Source: Kiloniella laminariae | GTDB lineage: Bacteria > Pseudomonadota > Alphaproteobacteria > Kiloniellales > Kiloniellaceae | Assembly (NCBI RefSeq): GCF_027214005.1 | Contig: NZ_JAPWGY010000002.1 | Location: forward strand, 1-64,000 | Direction of reading: 5' to 3' | Length of the DNA: 64,000 bases | Part shown: piece by piece, positions 37,486-46,642 of the stretch | Numbering within the stretch: the stretch's first letter is position 1 | Layout of the letters: each line of letters begins with the position of its first letter | Translations under genes and position numbers: made by a program | Notes under the pieces: model-generated | The model's database searches: none | The model's input: the letters and a program-made list of their open reading frames with translations, nothing else | What the model was told of the DNA's origin: nothing

Positions 37486-38712
37486 GTGCTTTATAACTAT
37501 TTCGACATGCAGAATGCCGCTTTGGGCCCGATGCGCGCTATGGCGCAGATGACCAAGACCTATTTCAGCCACCCGATGATGCCTCTCTCACGTACCTATC
37601 TTGGGAAGATCATGTCAGCAGGTGCTGACGTCCTTGAAGGCGTTATCCGCCATCGTGGCAAACCGGAATGGGGGTTTCAGGCCATCACCGATGACAAAGG
37701 CACCCATCCGATTGATCTTGCCCGCATAGACCACAAGCCTTTTGCCGATTTGATCCGCTTTCGCTGTGATCTCGCCAAGAATCCCAAAAAAGTTTTACTT
37801 GTCTCCCCCATGTCTGGACATTTTGCGACCTTGCTCCGCGGCACTGTACTCACGCTGGTCAAGGATCACGAGGTTTATGTGACAGACTGGGCCGATGCCA
37901 GTTCCGTACCAGCAACTGATGGTACTTTTGGCCTCGATGACTACATTCAGTATATCGTTGATTATATTCGTCTTCTCGGGCCGGATGTTCATGTCATTGC
38001 CGTTTGTCAACCTGCGCCACTCGTGTTGGCAGCTGTTGCCATCCTCGCTGGTGAAAATGATCCCTGCCAGCCAAGCAGTATGACCCTGATGGGTGGTCCG
38101 GTAGATCCCGGCGCCGCAGAAACAGAAGTCACAAAACTGGCAGACAGCCAGTCCCTGTCGTGGTTCAAGGAAAACCTCACCGCCAGTGTGCCGATGCAAT
38201 ACCCCGGCTCCGGACGTCGGGTCTACCCTGGCTTCATGCAGTTGGCTGCCTTTATCTCCATGAACTCATTCCGCCATGTCGATGCGCACATGCAGCACTT
38301 TAACAATCTGATTGTCGGGGACGGAGATTCCGCAGAAAGCCACACAAAATTCTATGACGAGTATCTCTCTGTCATGGATGTTACCGCAGAGTTTTATCTC
38401 GACACCATCCAGCATGTTTTTCAGGAACGCAGTTTGCCCAAAGGCACCATGGTCTGGAAAGACATCCCTGTTGATCCATCAAAAATCACAAAGACCGCGC
38501 TTTTGACCGTCGAAGGGGAACTCGACGATATCTCGGCGCCTGGACAAACCGAAGCTGCGCATGGTCTTTGCTCTTCACTCGCCCAGGGCAAGCACAAGAA
38601 TCATGTCGAAAAAGGCGTTGGTCATTACGGCATTTTTAATGGTCGCAAATGGCGTGAGAACATCTATCCCGTCATCAATGAGTTTATTGAAAAAAATCAC
38701 AATAAGTCATAG
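37486..38712 (+). CDS. phaZ: Intracellular poly(3-hydroxybutyrate) depolymerase
   Basis: Mobilises stored PHB inside the cell. It is 408 residues, the usual size of the intracellular PhaZ1-type enzymes. The N-terminus (MLYNYFDMQNAALGPMRAMAQ) and the alpha/beta-hydrolase core match that family. The nucleophile is a cysteine, C174 in IAVCQPAPLVLAA, and a late histidine lies in KGVGHYGIFNGRKW. Start is GTG 37486, with GGGGA upstream. A strong terminator follows. Confidence 0.92.
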   Translation: MLYNYFDMQNAALGPMRAMAQMTKTYFSHPMMPLSRTYLGKIMSAGADVLEGVIRHRGKPEWGFQAITDDKGTHPIDLARIDHKPFADLIRFRCDLAKNPKKVLLVSPMSGHFATLLRGTVLTLVKDHEVYVTDWADASSVPATDGTFGLDDYIQYIVDYIRLLGPDVHVIAVCQPAPLVLAAVAILAGENDPCQPSSMTLMGGPVDPGAAETEVTKLADSQSLSWFKENLTASVPMQYPGSGRRVYPGFMQLAAFISMNSFRHVDAHMQHFNNLIVGDGDSAESHTKFYDEYLSVMDVTAEFYLDTIQHVFQERSLPKGTMVWKDIPVDPSKITKTALLTVEGELDDISAPGQTEAAHGLCSSLAQGKHKNHVEKGVGHYGIFNGRKWRENIYPVINEFIEKNHNKS

Positions 38713-38730
38713 ATTTTGTTAGCTTTTTAT

Positions 38731-38767
38731 AAAGACTATCGCTTTAGCCTAGGCGATAGTCTTTATC
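38731..38767 (+). terminator. Terminator after phaZ
   Basis: A perfect 12-bp stem (AAAGACTATCGC with its complement) closes a 10-nt loop, with T residues on the 3' arm and A residues on the 5' arm. Confidence 0.8.
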
Positions 38768-38791
38768 GCTATTACGATCTGGTGCTGTTTC

Positions 38792-39370
38792 ATGCGGGTT
38801 TTTCCCTGTCGCTCTCTGTTGTTTTTTGCCCTTTCAAGTGCGGTTTTTCTGGCTGGCTGTGGCGAAATCTATGACGACACCAAAGGCTGGGCGCCCCGTT
38901 TTCTGACCGAGATAAAAAAGAGCGCAAAAGAATCTCCGCCCCCGGATGAAACCGCGATACAGCCAACAGAACCTGCCCAGGAAGAAATAAAGGTCACCGC
39001 CCTAGAACCTGCCACCGGGGTTCCCTCCAGCGACAAGATCAAGGCGGATGCCAAGACAGCCAAACCGCCAGTTCAAAAAACCGCAACCAAACAACCCGCG
39101 GCTCCAGCCACGTCTTCTAAAGGCACTTACGCCATTCACCTCGCTTCTAACAAAAGCAAGGAAAGTGCCCAAAAAGAATGGACGGAATTGAAAAATGCCT
39201 TCCCTCAGGAGACCAAGGGCCTGTCTTTTCAGACAAAACAGGTCGAGGTCACAGGTAAAGGTACTTTCTACAGAGTTCTCGGCGCGCCCTTCACCAGCCG
39301 GGAAGCAGCCAGCACGGTCTGTGAAGAACTTAAAAGAAAAAAACAGTACTGCGCTGTTATAAAAATCTGA
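38792..39370 (+). CDS. SPOR-domain lipoprotein
   Basis: A 192-residue envelope protein. The lipoprotein signal ends in VFLAGC (cysteine at about residue 23). A Lys/Pro/Ala-rich linker covers about residues 45-110. The C-terminal SPOR domain starts at KGTYAIHLASNKSKESAQKEW and ends with REAASTVCEELKRK. SPOR domains bind denuded glycan strands, often at the division site. Single gene just after the phaZ terminator; the precise role is unknown. Confidence 0.85.
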   Translation: MRVFPCRSLLFFALSSAVFLAGCGEIYDDTKGWAPRFLTEIKKSAKESPPPDETAIQPTEPAQEEIKVTALEPATGVPSSDKIKADAKTAKPPVQKTATKQPAAPATSSKGTYAIHLASNKSKESAQKEWTELKNAFPQETKGLSFQTKQVEVTGKGTFYRVLGAPFTSREAASTVCEELKRKKQYCAVIKI

Positions 39371-39517
39371 TTACAGTTAATCACCGCAGAAACCAAAGGC
39401 CTGTTTAACGAAATCAGGCTTTAAAAAAGACGACAGGAGAGCCCCGCAAAGCAACGCCTTAGGAGGCTCCCGGACAGATAAAATTTGGGGGTGGCAAATT
39501 CGTCCTCAGCCTGGCCC

Positions 39518-39826
39518 CTAGTTCTTTGTCCCAATCGTGCAAGTATGAACACCACCACTTTCACTCATCGTACCGCCATGCTTTTTGCAAGACGTTTTGA
39601 GAACCGAGGGGCAAACGCTGGCAAAATAAGGCGGCACACTACAGTTGACTTTATGTTCCTTTTTTAAAATGTTACCCCCGGTAGTTCCCTGCAAGACCAA
39701 TCGGTCAAGCTTTTGACTTTGCTGCACAACGCTGCTCGCCCCCGCAGTTGAGAAAGCAGTTACCCAAAAAACGCCTGTAACCAGAGATACGATAGAGAAT
39801 GTTCGACATACTGTTTTGAAACACAT
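39518..39826 (-). CDS. Small secreted cysteine-containing protein
   Basis: A 102-residue protein whose ATG is preceded by AAAGGAG. The first about 30 residues form a signal peptide (hydrophobic core FSIVSLVTGVFWVTAFS, then AGAS). The mature part has four cysteines in the C-terminal half (NCSV, VCPS, SCKK, TCTI), enough for two disulfides in the periplasm or outside. No family recognised. Orphan gene. Confidence 0.6.
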   Translation of the reverse strand: MCFKTVCRTFSIVSLVTGVFWVTAFSTAGASSVVQQSQKLDRLVLQGTTGGNILKKEHKVNCSVPPYFASVCPSVLKTSCKKHGGTMSESGGVHTCTIGTKN

Positions 39827-39968
39827 GATATGCTCCTTTGGTATTATGAAGTTTTGCCCCTAGGGACACGAACATCAGTATGTCGTTCCAACTTGTCTGT
39901 TGGTTCATTTCAAAGAAGTTTTTATGTTTTTTGTACTTCAAGACAAAAAGCCAGGTAAAATCACAAAG

Positions 39969-40748
39969 CTATTTTCGCCCGAGAATTTTACGTAATTCAG
40001 ATGCTTTTGCCTGGGCTCCCTTGACCACAAAACCGATATCGGCACCATCGAAAACAATATCATACCTCGCCTTGTACAAATCTGCAGCTGAGCGCCCAGC
40101 ACTCGGCAGTCCAGCAAGAATTTTACCTTCACGCAAAACAATTTTCTCGATTTCTGTGATGACTTTCATTACCTCTGGATGATCAGGCTGCCCGGGATAG
40201 CCTAGATCAGACGAAAGGTCCGCAGGGCCAATGAAAATGGTATCAACACCTGCCGTTGTCACAATTTCCTGAGCATTCTTCGCGCCTTCTGCCGTCTCGA
40301 TCTGACAGATAACCATAACCTGGTCATTAAAACTCTCAAGATACTCGGCCGCTTTAACACCGTAGTCTGCTGCACGTATTATTGTCGAGGCGACACCTCT
40401 GTTCCCCAGGGGAGCATAGAGCGCGGCTTCAACCGCCTTACGGGCCTCTTCAGCTGAAGAAACCGAAGGTATCATCACACCATCAGCCCCGGCATCAAGG
40501 ACCCGTTTAATCTTTGAAGAAGCATTGCTCGATACCCGGACATACACCTTCGGGCCATACGCACGCGCCGCCTGCATCTGCGTCAAGGCATCCATAATCG
40601 ATCCCGGACCATGTTCAAGGTCGATCATCAGACAGTCATTGCCAGCCTGCGCAATAATCTCTGTCGCCAAGGGACTGAACATATCAATCCAGCAGCCAAA
40701 GGCCGGGTGATTTTTTCCAAGTTTTCTCAGCAAAAATTCTTTGGTCAT
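39969..40748 (-). CDS. HpcH/HpaI-family aldolase
   Basis: A class II pyruvate-type aldolase of 259 residues. The family residues are present: the metal ligands in ICQIETAEG (Glu) and FIGPADLSSDLG (Asp), the substrate arginine in VYVRVSSN, and the start motif MIDLEHGPGS. Members cleave or form 4-hydroxy-2-oxo acids or related compounds. It follows an aminotransferase gene by 27 bp, so the aminotransferase may supply or remove an oxo acid for it. Substrate unknown. Confidence 0.88.
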   Translation of the reverse strand: MTKEFLLRKLGKNHPAFGCWIDMFSPLATEIIAQAGNDCLMIDLEHGPGSIMDALTQMQAARAYGPKVYVRVSSNASSKIKRVLDAGADGVMIPSVSSAEEARKAVEAALYAPLGNRGVASTIIRAADYGVKAAEYLESFNDQVMVICQIETAEGAKNAQEIVTTAGVDTIFIGPADLSSDLGYPGQPDHPEVMKVITEIEKIVLREGKILAGLPSAGRSAADLYKARYDIVFDGADIGFVVKGAQAKASELRKILGRK

Positions 40749-40775
40749 TTCTGATTTTCTCTTTTGATCATCGTA

Positions 40776-41933
40776 TCAACGGTTCAGGTGAGGCTCCAAA
40801 CGCGTAAGCGCTTCACTCAAGAGCCCCGGGCTACAGGCAAAGCACATTCTAAAGTAAGGCCCATCATGCGCGAAGGCACTGCCCGGCACAATCCCGACAC
40901 CCGTTTTATCAAGAATCTCGATTGCATAAGCAAAAGGGTCCTCAACACCTTCAACTGAAAAATAGGCATAGAAAGCAGCTTCCGGTACCGGGATAGTAAC
41001 ACGGGAAAAAGCAGCTAACCCCTCGCAAACCAGATCCCGGCGTTGTTTCAGGGCAGCCCGGTTGGCCTGGATAAATGCCTCGCCTTGCTCAATTGCCGCC
41101 ACGCCGGCTTTCTGAATAAAGGGAGCAGCTCCGGAAATATTGAATTCCGTCATCCTGGCGAGAGAAAGTCCGATTTCTGGCGGAGCAGTAATCCACCCCA
41201 GACGCCAGCCCGTCATGTTCCATGCCTTTGAAAAACTGTTGAGCAGAATAACCTGATCTTCGGCAGTCATTATTTCGGCAACAGAAGGTGCCGACTTTCC
41301 CTCGTATACCATCCGGCCATAGACATCATCACAAACCAGCCAGATCCCTCTCTTGCGACAGTAATCCAGTATCGCCACCAGCTCTTCCCGGGTCGCAACC
41401 CAGCCCGTGGGATTGTTTGGCGAGTTGAGATAAAGCAGCTTGCACCCTGCATCACAGTCCGAAAACAGCCGTTCCAGATTCAGAGACCATTTTCCCGCCT
41501 CATCACGTTGAAGCAGGAACGAGGAAACATCCGCCCCCAACAATCTGGCCGCATTGGCCGCATTCGGCCAGATCGGGCTGATAATCTTTACCTTGTCCCC
41601 CGGATTGAGCAGGCACTGAAAGGAAAGCATCACCCCCTGCATACCCGAAGCAGCAACAGTGATCTGTTGATCCGAAATCTGCGTTCCGTACAGTTCTGTC
41701 ATGTAGCGACTTATAGCTTTTCGCAAGACAGGCAGTCCTGCACTTGGGGGGTAAGTTGTAAAGTTGGCATCGATTGCCGCCTTGCCTGCCTCTTTGATGA
41801 ATTCAGGCGTGGGTTCATCACTCTCCCCAAACCAGAGAGGAATGACACCCTCTTTCCCAAAACCATGCTCCATGACAGCGCGTATATGACTGCGTTCAAG
41901 CTTTCCCGCAGTCCTGCTGATTTCATATACCAT
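40776..41933 (-). CDS. PLP-dependent aminotransferase, class I/II
   Basis: A 385-residue aminotransferase, starting at ATG 41933 with AGAGGA 8 nt upstream; a frame extension to 41999 is not supported. The PLP lysine lies in LLNSFSKAWNMTGWRLGW, and NSPNNPTGW and CDDVYGRMVY are the other family motifs. The N-terminus (IPLWFGESDEPTPEFI) is of the AspC-like type. It is the first gene of a two-gene unit with an HpcH/HpaI aldolase. Confidence 0.88.
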   Translation of the reverse strand: MVYEISRTAGKLERSHIRAVMEHGFGKEGVIPLWFGESDEPTPEFIKEAGKAAIDANFTTYPPSAGLPVLRKAISRYMTELYGTQISDQQITVAASGMQGVMLSFQCLLNPGDKVKIISPIWPNAANAARLLGADVSSFLLQRDEAGKWSLNLERLFSDCDAGCKLLYLNSPNNPTGWVATREELVAILDYCRKRGIWLVCDDVYGRMVYEGKSAPSVAEIMTAEDQVILLNSFSKAWNMTGWRLGWITAPPEIGLSLARMTEFNISGAAPFIQKAGVAAIEQGEAFIQANRAALKQRRDLVCEGLAAFSRVTIPVPEAAFYAYFSVEGVEDPFAYAIEILDKTGVGIVPGSAFAHDGPYFRMCFACSPGLLSEALTRLEPHLNR

Positions 41934-41999
41934 CAAGTCATTCCTCTGTGTTTTTTCTCTACCAAGGGTATTAAATAAACCTTCAGAGAACAAGCACAC

Positions 42000-42177
42000 C
42001 TTTTACAGAAAAATCACTCTAACTATATGAGGATAATAATTTTATCATGAATAAATTGTGCTTAAATTTTTATACAGTCATCGCACAGGGACAATTTAAA
42101 ATTGAAATTTCATGTTTTTGGACGAACAGAAAAACAGGAAAACTCCTCAGAACTTGTCACACAGATAATATTGTAGG
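42000..42177. other. AT-rich intergenic stretch
   Basis: AT-rich sequence upstream of the aminotransferase gene, with no coding frame that I can support. With the doubtful small gene at 42178-42438 it makes up about 510 bp without a firm gene. Confidence 0.4.
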
Positions 42178-42438
42178 CTAAAAAGATGGCAGACGCCCCT
42201 CTGCAAGCTTGCCGAGGATGTGCCCAGAAGACACATCCTCCCGCAGGACGACACTTGCATCCCCGGATCGTGGCTTACACATTGCACGATAAGCAGCCTG
42301 CCTCGGGAAGTACCCCCCAATCGCGCCACCGGCAGCGTACAGGGGCCTTTTCCCGAAGCTGTTTACCGGGAATAAGGCTCCCGGAAACTCGTCTTGGGCT
42401 ATGTAACAAATTTTCGCTAAATGCTCAAGAATTTCCAT
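42178..42438 (-). CDS. Doubtful small protein, 86 residues
   Basis: A frame beginning MEILEHLAKICYIAQDEFPG and ending ILGKLAEGRLPSF. Its codon use is balanced and protein-like, with a Gly-rich centre (AAGGAIGGYFPRQ), but the ribosome site is weak. It lies 74 bp after fnrL on the same strand. The overlapping plus-strand frame (42186-42440) is less protein-like. I do not recognise a family. Confidence 0.3.
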   Translation of the reverse strand: MEILEHLAKICYIAQDEFPGALFPVNSFGKRPLYAAGGAIGGYFPRQAAYRAMCKPRSGDASVVLREDVSSGHILGKLAEGRLPSF

Positions 42439-42512
42439 GACTTAAAGGAACAGGCTCTCGACTTCTGCCCCACAGCAAAGCGACCTGATACCATTTCACC
42501 CGGCGATACAGT

Positions 42513-43253
42513 CTAATCCAGACCCTCGGCCAATTCATTCAGGCTTTCCTGATCCAGAATTTCGATACCGCCTCCCGAAGGAATGGCAATAATTTTCTGT
42601 TTCTTGAGGTTTGTCAGAGTTCGGCTGACCGTCTCTGTCGTCAGGCCAAGATAATCACCAATATCAGAACGACCCATCGGTAAAGGCACCAGATGTTTAT
42701 CTGCTGACGACTCACCACCGCGCTTGACCAGTGTAATAAGAAAGCTGCTGACCTTTTCTACAGCCGTCTTTCTCCCCAACAATAACATCTGATCCTGGGC
42801 CAGCACCAACTCATGAGACACCATATTCAACAGGCGGTTTTCAAGCTGGGGTAATCTGCTTAACAGCCCCTCAAGCTTTTCCCGGGGAAATCGACAAAGT
42901 CGGGAATCTTCAATCGCCTCGGCCGAATAGGCATAAAGATCGTTCATGGCAATCCCGAGAAAATCACCAGGAAACAGAAATCCTGTCATCTGGCGGCGAC
43001 CATCAGGCAAAAGTTTGAAAAGCTTGATCGAACCGGCCGTCACATTAAAGAGATAATCTGCAGAATCAGTCTCATTTATAATTGTCACACCCCGCCCGAC
43101 CTCAAGGCTGGTTGAAATTGCAGAAAGCTCGCGTAACTCTTCACAGGACAGCGCGTGACAGAGGCTCATTTGTGCAACGTTACAGTTCTCACAAGGAGAG
43201 TAAGCTTCTGACTGGGTTGTTACAGCGCTTGCCGTGTGAGAATGGCTTCTCAT
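42513..43253 (-). CDS. fnrL: FNR-type oxygen-responsive regulator (FnrL)
   Basis: A Crp/Fnr activator of 246 residues. Cysteines at C21, C24 and C32 in the N-terminus (C-x2-C-x7-C) and C120 in SRLCRFPRE match the [4Fe-4S] ligands of FnrL proteins. The recognition helix has TTETVSR, the E-x2-SR type that reads TTGAT-N4-ATCAA boxes. One such box lies 92 bp upstream (43345-43358) and another before ccoN (43959-43972). It should switch on cbb3 oxidase under low oxygen and may regulate itself. Confidence 0.92.
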   Translation of the reverse strand: MRSHSHTASAVTTQSEAYSPCENCNVAQMSLCHALSCEELRELSAISTSLEVGRGVTIINETDSADYLFNVTAGSIKLFKLLPDGRRQMTGFLFPGDFLGIAMNDLYAYSAEAIEDSRLCRFPREKLEGLLSRLPQLENRLLNMVSHELVLAQDQMLLLGRKTAVEKVSSFLITLVKRGGESSADKHLVPLPMGRSDIGDYLGLTTETVSRTLTNLKKQKIIAIPSGGGIEILDQESLNELAEGLD

Positions 43254-43344
43254 GCTTTAAATTCCTGACAGACTATTAAGTCGCAGTGATACTACCACAG
43301 CATCACTTGGCAAACCGTGAAGATTTTATTTTACATGCGTCATA

Positions 43345-43358
43345 TTGACCTACATCAA
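43345..43358. promoter_or_regulatory. FNR box between fnrL and the small GNAT-like gene
   Basis: TTGACctacATCAA matches the FNR consensus TTGAT-N4-ATCAA at nine of ten half-site positions. It sits in the divergent region and could act on either gene. Confidence 0.75.
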
Positions 43359-43403
43359 AGACACAGCTGAATCTAGCTGCTTGTTTGGGAATGTTCAACC
43401 TCT

Positions 43404-43883
43404 GTGCGAGTACCTGCTGTGCAATTTGCCATCACCCCACTTGACCAAAGTAAAAGTCAACAAGTCCTGCCGTTGATACAAATGGTCAAAAGCGACATCA
43501 CTGCTGAGCAATGGCAACAATATGTCAACAGTTTTACCGGTCGCAATACCCGGGAATGTGGCATTATCACAGTCAGGAATGCGACAAATTACTATATGGG
43601 AGTACTCTGCTACAAGATAATCGAAGACGTTATGCATCAAAGGGTTATGGATGTCACCAACTATGTAGCTGCCGATATTTTAGGACGTAATGATATATCG
43701 GGAACTCTGCTGAACTGGCTGGAAGAACAAGCGAGAAGTCGGGACTGTCAGGCTATCCACATCACGATAGATGTTAAACACAGCCCGATTCCACAAAGCA
43801 GTTATAGTAAATCCATCCCAAGCCAAATGTCAGATAGAGGTTACCTTTGTGACGCGACGAGGTTGTGTAAAAAATTGAACTGA
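43404..43883 (+). CDS. Hypothetical protein, possibly GNAT-like
   Basis: A 159-residue protein from GTG 43404; an in-frame GTG at 43419 is an alternative. The stretch ISGTLLNWLEEQARSRDCQA, followed by IHITIDV, resembles the acetyl-CoA-binding helix and following strand of GNAT acetyltransferases, but the usual Q/R-x2-G-x-G/A loop is degenerate. It lies between fnrL and ccoN with an FNR box 46 bp before its start, so it may respond to oxygen. Function unknown. Confidence 0.6.
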   Translation: MRVPAVQFAITPLDQSKSQQVLPLIQMVKSDITAEQWQQYVNSFTGRNTRECGIITVRNATNYYMGVLCYKIIEDVMHQRVMDVTNYVAADILGRNDISGTLLNWLEEQARSRDCQAIHITIDVKHSPIPQSSYSKSIPSQMSDRGYLCDATRLCKKLN

Positions 43884-43958
43884 GCTTCCTCTAGCGCTGA
43901 CAGCTGTGCCTCAATCGAGGAGACAGGGCGATCTTTATGGGTGCGTCAACCCGTAACA

Positions 43959-43972
43959 TTGACCTAGATCAA
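43959..43972. promoter_or_regulatory. FNR box upstream of ccoN
   Basis: TTGACctagATCAA, nine of ten half-site positions, located 34 bp before GTG 44006 and 94 bp before ATG 44066. If it works at the usual class II position (-41.5), transcription would start near 44006-44007. Confidence 0.82.
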
Positions 43973-44005
43973 TGCCTTTTTATAGATAAGACGTAGGGTA
44001 AGTGG

Positions 44006-45742
44006 GTGCCGAAAGTCCACTTCGGCCAGATAAACCACGTTCTTAATAATAAGGCGACTTCAGGAATGACTCGGGAAACAACCGCAAATGCACGGTTATC
44101 CGTCGATGGATGGGTAACAGTCGTGGCGCTGCTTATTGGGGCTTTTTACGCCACCTTGACAGCTGCGCGCACAGAAGACCCGGTGATGTCAGTTCATGCA
44201 TATATTTTTGCAGGGGCTTTCATTTTAGGACTCTTTGGAATTATCAAGGCATATTACGACAACTCCGAATGCCTTGCAGATCAGCCTGCCGGAGCAGAAA
44301 CCACAATCCGGTACAACCTCGACATTGTCAAAGCTGGTGTCATCGCTTCAGTATTCTGGGGTATTGCTGGCTTTCTGGCTGGGGATACAATCGCATTTCA
44401 GCTCGCTTATCCGGACCTGAACTTTGATGCATCTTTTTTCAATTTCGGACGACTGCGCCCCCTGCATACATCGGCTGTGATCTTTGCATTTGGTGGAAAC
44501 GTTCTTATTGCGACCTCTTTCTATGTTGTCCAACGTACCTGCAAGGCCCGCCTTCCCGGCACCTTGGCCCCCTGGTTCGTTTTCTGGGGGTATCAGCTGT
44601 TCATCGTAATTGCGGCAACCGGTTATCTGATGGGGGCAACACAGGGCAAAGAATACGCCGAGCCTGAATGGTATGCCGATCTTTGGCTGACCATCGTCTG
44701 GGTAGTCTATCTTTTTGTCTTCCTTGGCACTCTCTGGAAACGTCAGGAACCACATATCTATGTGGCCAACTGGTTCTATCTCGCCTTTATCGCGACGATC
44801 GCCATGCTCCACATTATCAACAATCTTGCTGTTCCAGTCTCCTGGACCAGTTCAAAGAGCTATGTTCTCTTTGCCGGAGTTCAGGACGCCCTGACCCAGT
44901 GGTGGTACGGACATAATGCCGTTGGCTTCTTTCTGACAGCCGGCTTTCTGGCAATTATGTACTACTTTGTTCCCAAACGTGCTGGTCGTCCGGTTTATTC
45001 CTATCGCCTTTCCATCGTGCACTTCTGGTCCCTGATTTTCATGTATATCTGGGCTGGTCCCCACCACCTTCATTACACAGCACTACCTGATTGGGCCCAG
45101 ACACTTGGAATGACCTTCTCCATCATGCTGTGGATGCCCTCCTGGGGTGGCATGATCAATGGCCTCATGACACTCTCAGGCGCCTGGGACAAACTGCGCA
45201 CTGATCCCGTCTTGCGCATGCTGGTTGTTTCTGTTGCGTTTTATGGCATGAGCACCTTTGAAGGTCCCGTCATGTCGATCAAGGCAGTGAACTCTCTCAG
45301 TCATTATACTGACTGGACCGTTGGTCACGTTCACTCCGGCGCTCTTGGCTGGGTTGCCTACGTCAGTTTTGGGGCTCTTTACTGTCTCGTTCCCTGGCTA
45401 TGGAACCGAACCCAGCTCTATTCCCTGAAACTGGTGAGCTACCACTTCTGGATTTCGACGTTCGGCATCTTGCTCTACATCACGTCCATGTGGGTGTCTG
45501 GTATTCTCCAGGGCCTGATGTGGCGGGCCTATAACGATCTTGGCTTCCTGGAATACTCCTTCGTGGAAACTGTTGAAGCGATGAATCCTTTCTACTGGAT
45601 CCGTGCTATCGGTGGTGCCTTCTTCGTGGTTGGATCTTTGATCATGGCCTACAACCTCTGGCGGACAGCCCGGGGCGATCTGAGAGTAGAAAGTCGCTCT
45701 CTGGCGCCTGAAGCTGTTCCCAATCCCGTAGCTGCCGCATAA
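44006..45742 (+). CDS. ccoN: cbb3-type cytochrome c oxidase subunit I
   Basis: Catalytic subunit of the high-affinity terminal oxidase, with heme b and the heme b3-CuB centre. It is 578 residues with about twelve membrane helices; histidine ligands are visible in [41 protein letters not shown] and [13 protein letters not shown]. The start is open: GTG 44006 has a better ribosome site (AGGG), but ATG 44066 gives the more usual N-terminus and agrees better with the FNR box spacing. First gene of ccoNOQP. Confidence 0.96.
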   Translation: MPKVHFGQINHVLNNKATSGMTRETTANARLSVDGWVTVVALLIGAFYATLTAARTEDPVMSVHAYIFAGAFILGLFGIIKAYYDNSECLADQPAGAETTIRYNLDIVKAGVIASVFWGIAGFLAGDTIAFQLAYPDLNFDASFFNFGRLRPLHTSAVIFAFGGNVLIATSFYVVQRTCKARLPGTLAPWFVFWGYQLFIVIAATGYLMGATQGKEYAEPEWYADLWLTIVWVVYLFVFLGTLWKRQEPHIYVANWFYLAFIATIAMLHIINNLAVPVSWTSSKSYVLFAGVQDALTQWWYGHNAVGFFLTAGFLAIMYYFVPKRAGRPVYSYRLSIVHFWSLIFMYIWAGPHHLHYTALPDWAQTLGMTFSIMLWMPSWGGMINGLMTLSGAWDKLRTDPVLRMLVVSVAFYGMSTFEGPVMSIKAVNSLSHYTDWTVGHVHSGALGWVAYVSFGALYCLVPWLWNRTQLYSLKLVSYHFWISTFGILLYITSMWVSGILQGLMWRAYNDLGFLEYSFVETVEAMNPFYWIRAIGGAFFVVGSLIMAYNLWRTARGDLRVESRSLAPEAVPNPVAAA

Positions 45743-45755
45743 GGAGGGTATCAGC

Positions 45756-46481
45756 ATGATTAAACATGAAATCTTCGAAAAAAACTCGATCATTCTCCTG
45801 ATCGGCATTCTTATTGTTGTTTCGATCGGTGGTCTGATTGAGATCGCACCGCTGTTCTTTCTGGAGAGCACAATCGAGAAGGTAAAGGGCATGCGCCCTT
45901 ACTCTCCGCTTGAGCTGGCAGGACGAAATATCTACATCCGCGAGGGCTGTTACAACTGTCACTCACAGATGATCCGCTCGCTGAAGGATGAGGTCGAACG
46001 TTACGGCCCTTATTCCCTGGCAGCGGAATCCATGTACGACCACCCGTTCCAGTGGGGCTCAAAGCGAACCGGGCCAGATCTCGCCCGTGTCGGCAGCAAG
46101 TACTCTGATGATTGGCACCGCGAGCACCTAGTCAATCCGCGAGGTATCGTTCCTGAATCTGTCATGCCAGGTTATCCGTTCCTGCTGGATACTCCCCTGT
46201 ATTACAAGGATATCAAGGAGCATCTTGAGGCAAACCGCATGGTCGGTGTGCCCTATAGCGACGAGATGATCGAAACCGCCATGGAAGACGTTCGCAACCA
46301 GGTTGATCCTGATGCTGATACAGATGGGCTTCTCGCCCGTTACCCCAAGGCCCAGGTGCGTGATTTTGATGGAAACCCCAAGGTTCTCTCTGAAATGGAT
46401 GCTCTGATTGCCTATCTGCAAATGCTCGGCACCCTTGTCGATTTCTCAGCCTATAAAGCTGAGGGACAGAACCAGCGCTAG
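45756..46481 (+). CDS. ccoO: cbb3-type cytochrome c oxidase subunit II
   Basis: Membrane-anchored monoheme cytochrome c of 241 residues. One N-terminal helix (about 11-37) precedes the heme motif CYNCH at 65-69 in [14 protein letters not shown]. The axial methionine is probably in [10 protein letters not shown]. It passes electrons to CcoN. AAGGAGG precedes it closely, 13 bp after ccoN. Confidence 0.96.
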   Translation: MIKHEIFEKNSIILLIGILIVVSIGGLIEIAPLFFLESTIEKVKGMRPYSPLELAGRNIYIREGCYNCHSQMIRSLKDEVERYGPYSLAAESMYDHPFQWGSKRTGPDLARVGSKYSDDWHREHLVNPRGIVPESVMPGYPFLLDTPLYYKDIKEHLEANRMVGVPYSDEMIETAMEDVRNQVDPDADTDGLLARYPKAQVRDFDGNPKVLSEMDALIAYLQMLGTLVDFSAYKAEGQNQR

Positions 46482-46490
46482 GAGATTGTA

Positions 46491-46640
46491 ATGGATTACA
46501 GTGAAGTTTCACATTTTTCACAAACCTGGGGTCTGGTCTATCTGGTTGTCATGTTTCTTGGTGGCGTGATCTATGCGCTTTGGCCAAAAAACAAGGATAA
46601 ATTCGACCACGCCGCCCACATTCCACTAGAGGATGACTAG
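46491..46640 (+). CDS. ccoQ: cbb3-type cytochrome c oxidase subunit CcoQ
   Basis: A 49-residue single-span membrane protein, MDYSEVSHFSQTWGLVYLVV at the start and a polar tail. Position between ccoO and ccoP, length and helix identify it as CcoQ, which stabilises the oxidase. AGGAG lies 6-7 nt before the ATG, and ccoP starts 2 bp after the stop. Confidence 0.92.
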   Translation: MDYSEVSHFSQTWGLVYLVVMFLGGVIYALWPKNKDKFDHAAHIPLEDD

Positions 46641-46642
46641 TC

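Noticed and set aside
39518-39826. Bacteriocin or toxin reading of the small secreted protein
   Set aside because: No immunity, modification or dedicated export gene is adjacent; only signal peptide and cysteines support it.
42186-42440. 84-residue plus-strand frame
   Set aside because: Composition is His/Pro/Arg-rich and unlike a folded protein; it is opposite a somewhat better minus-strand candidate.
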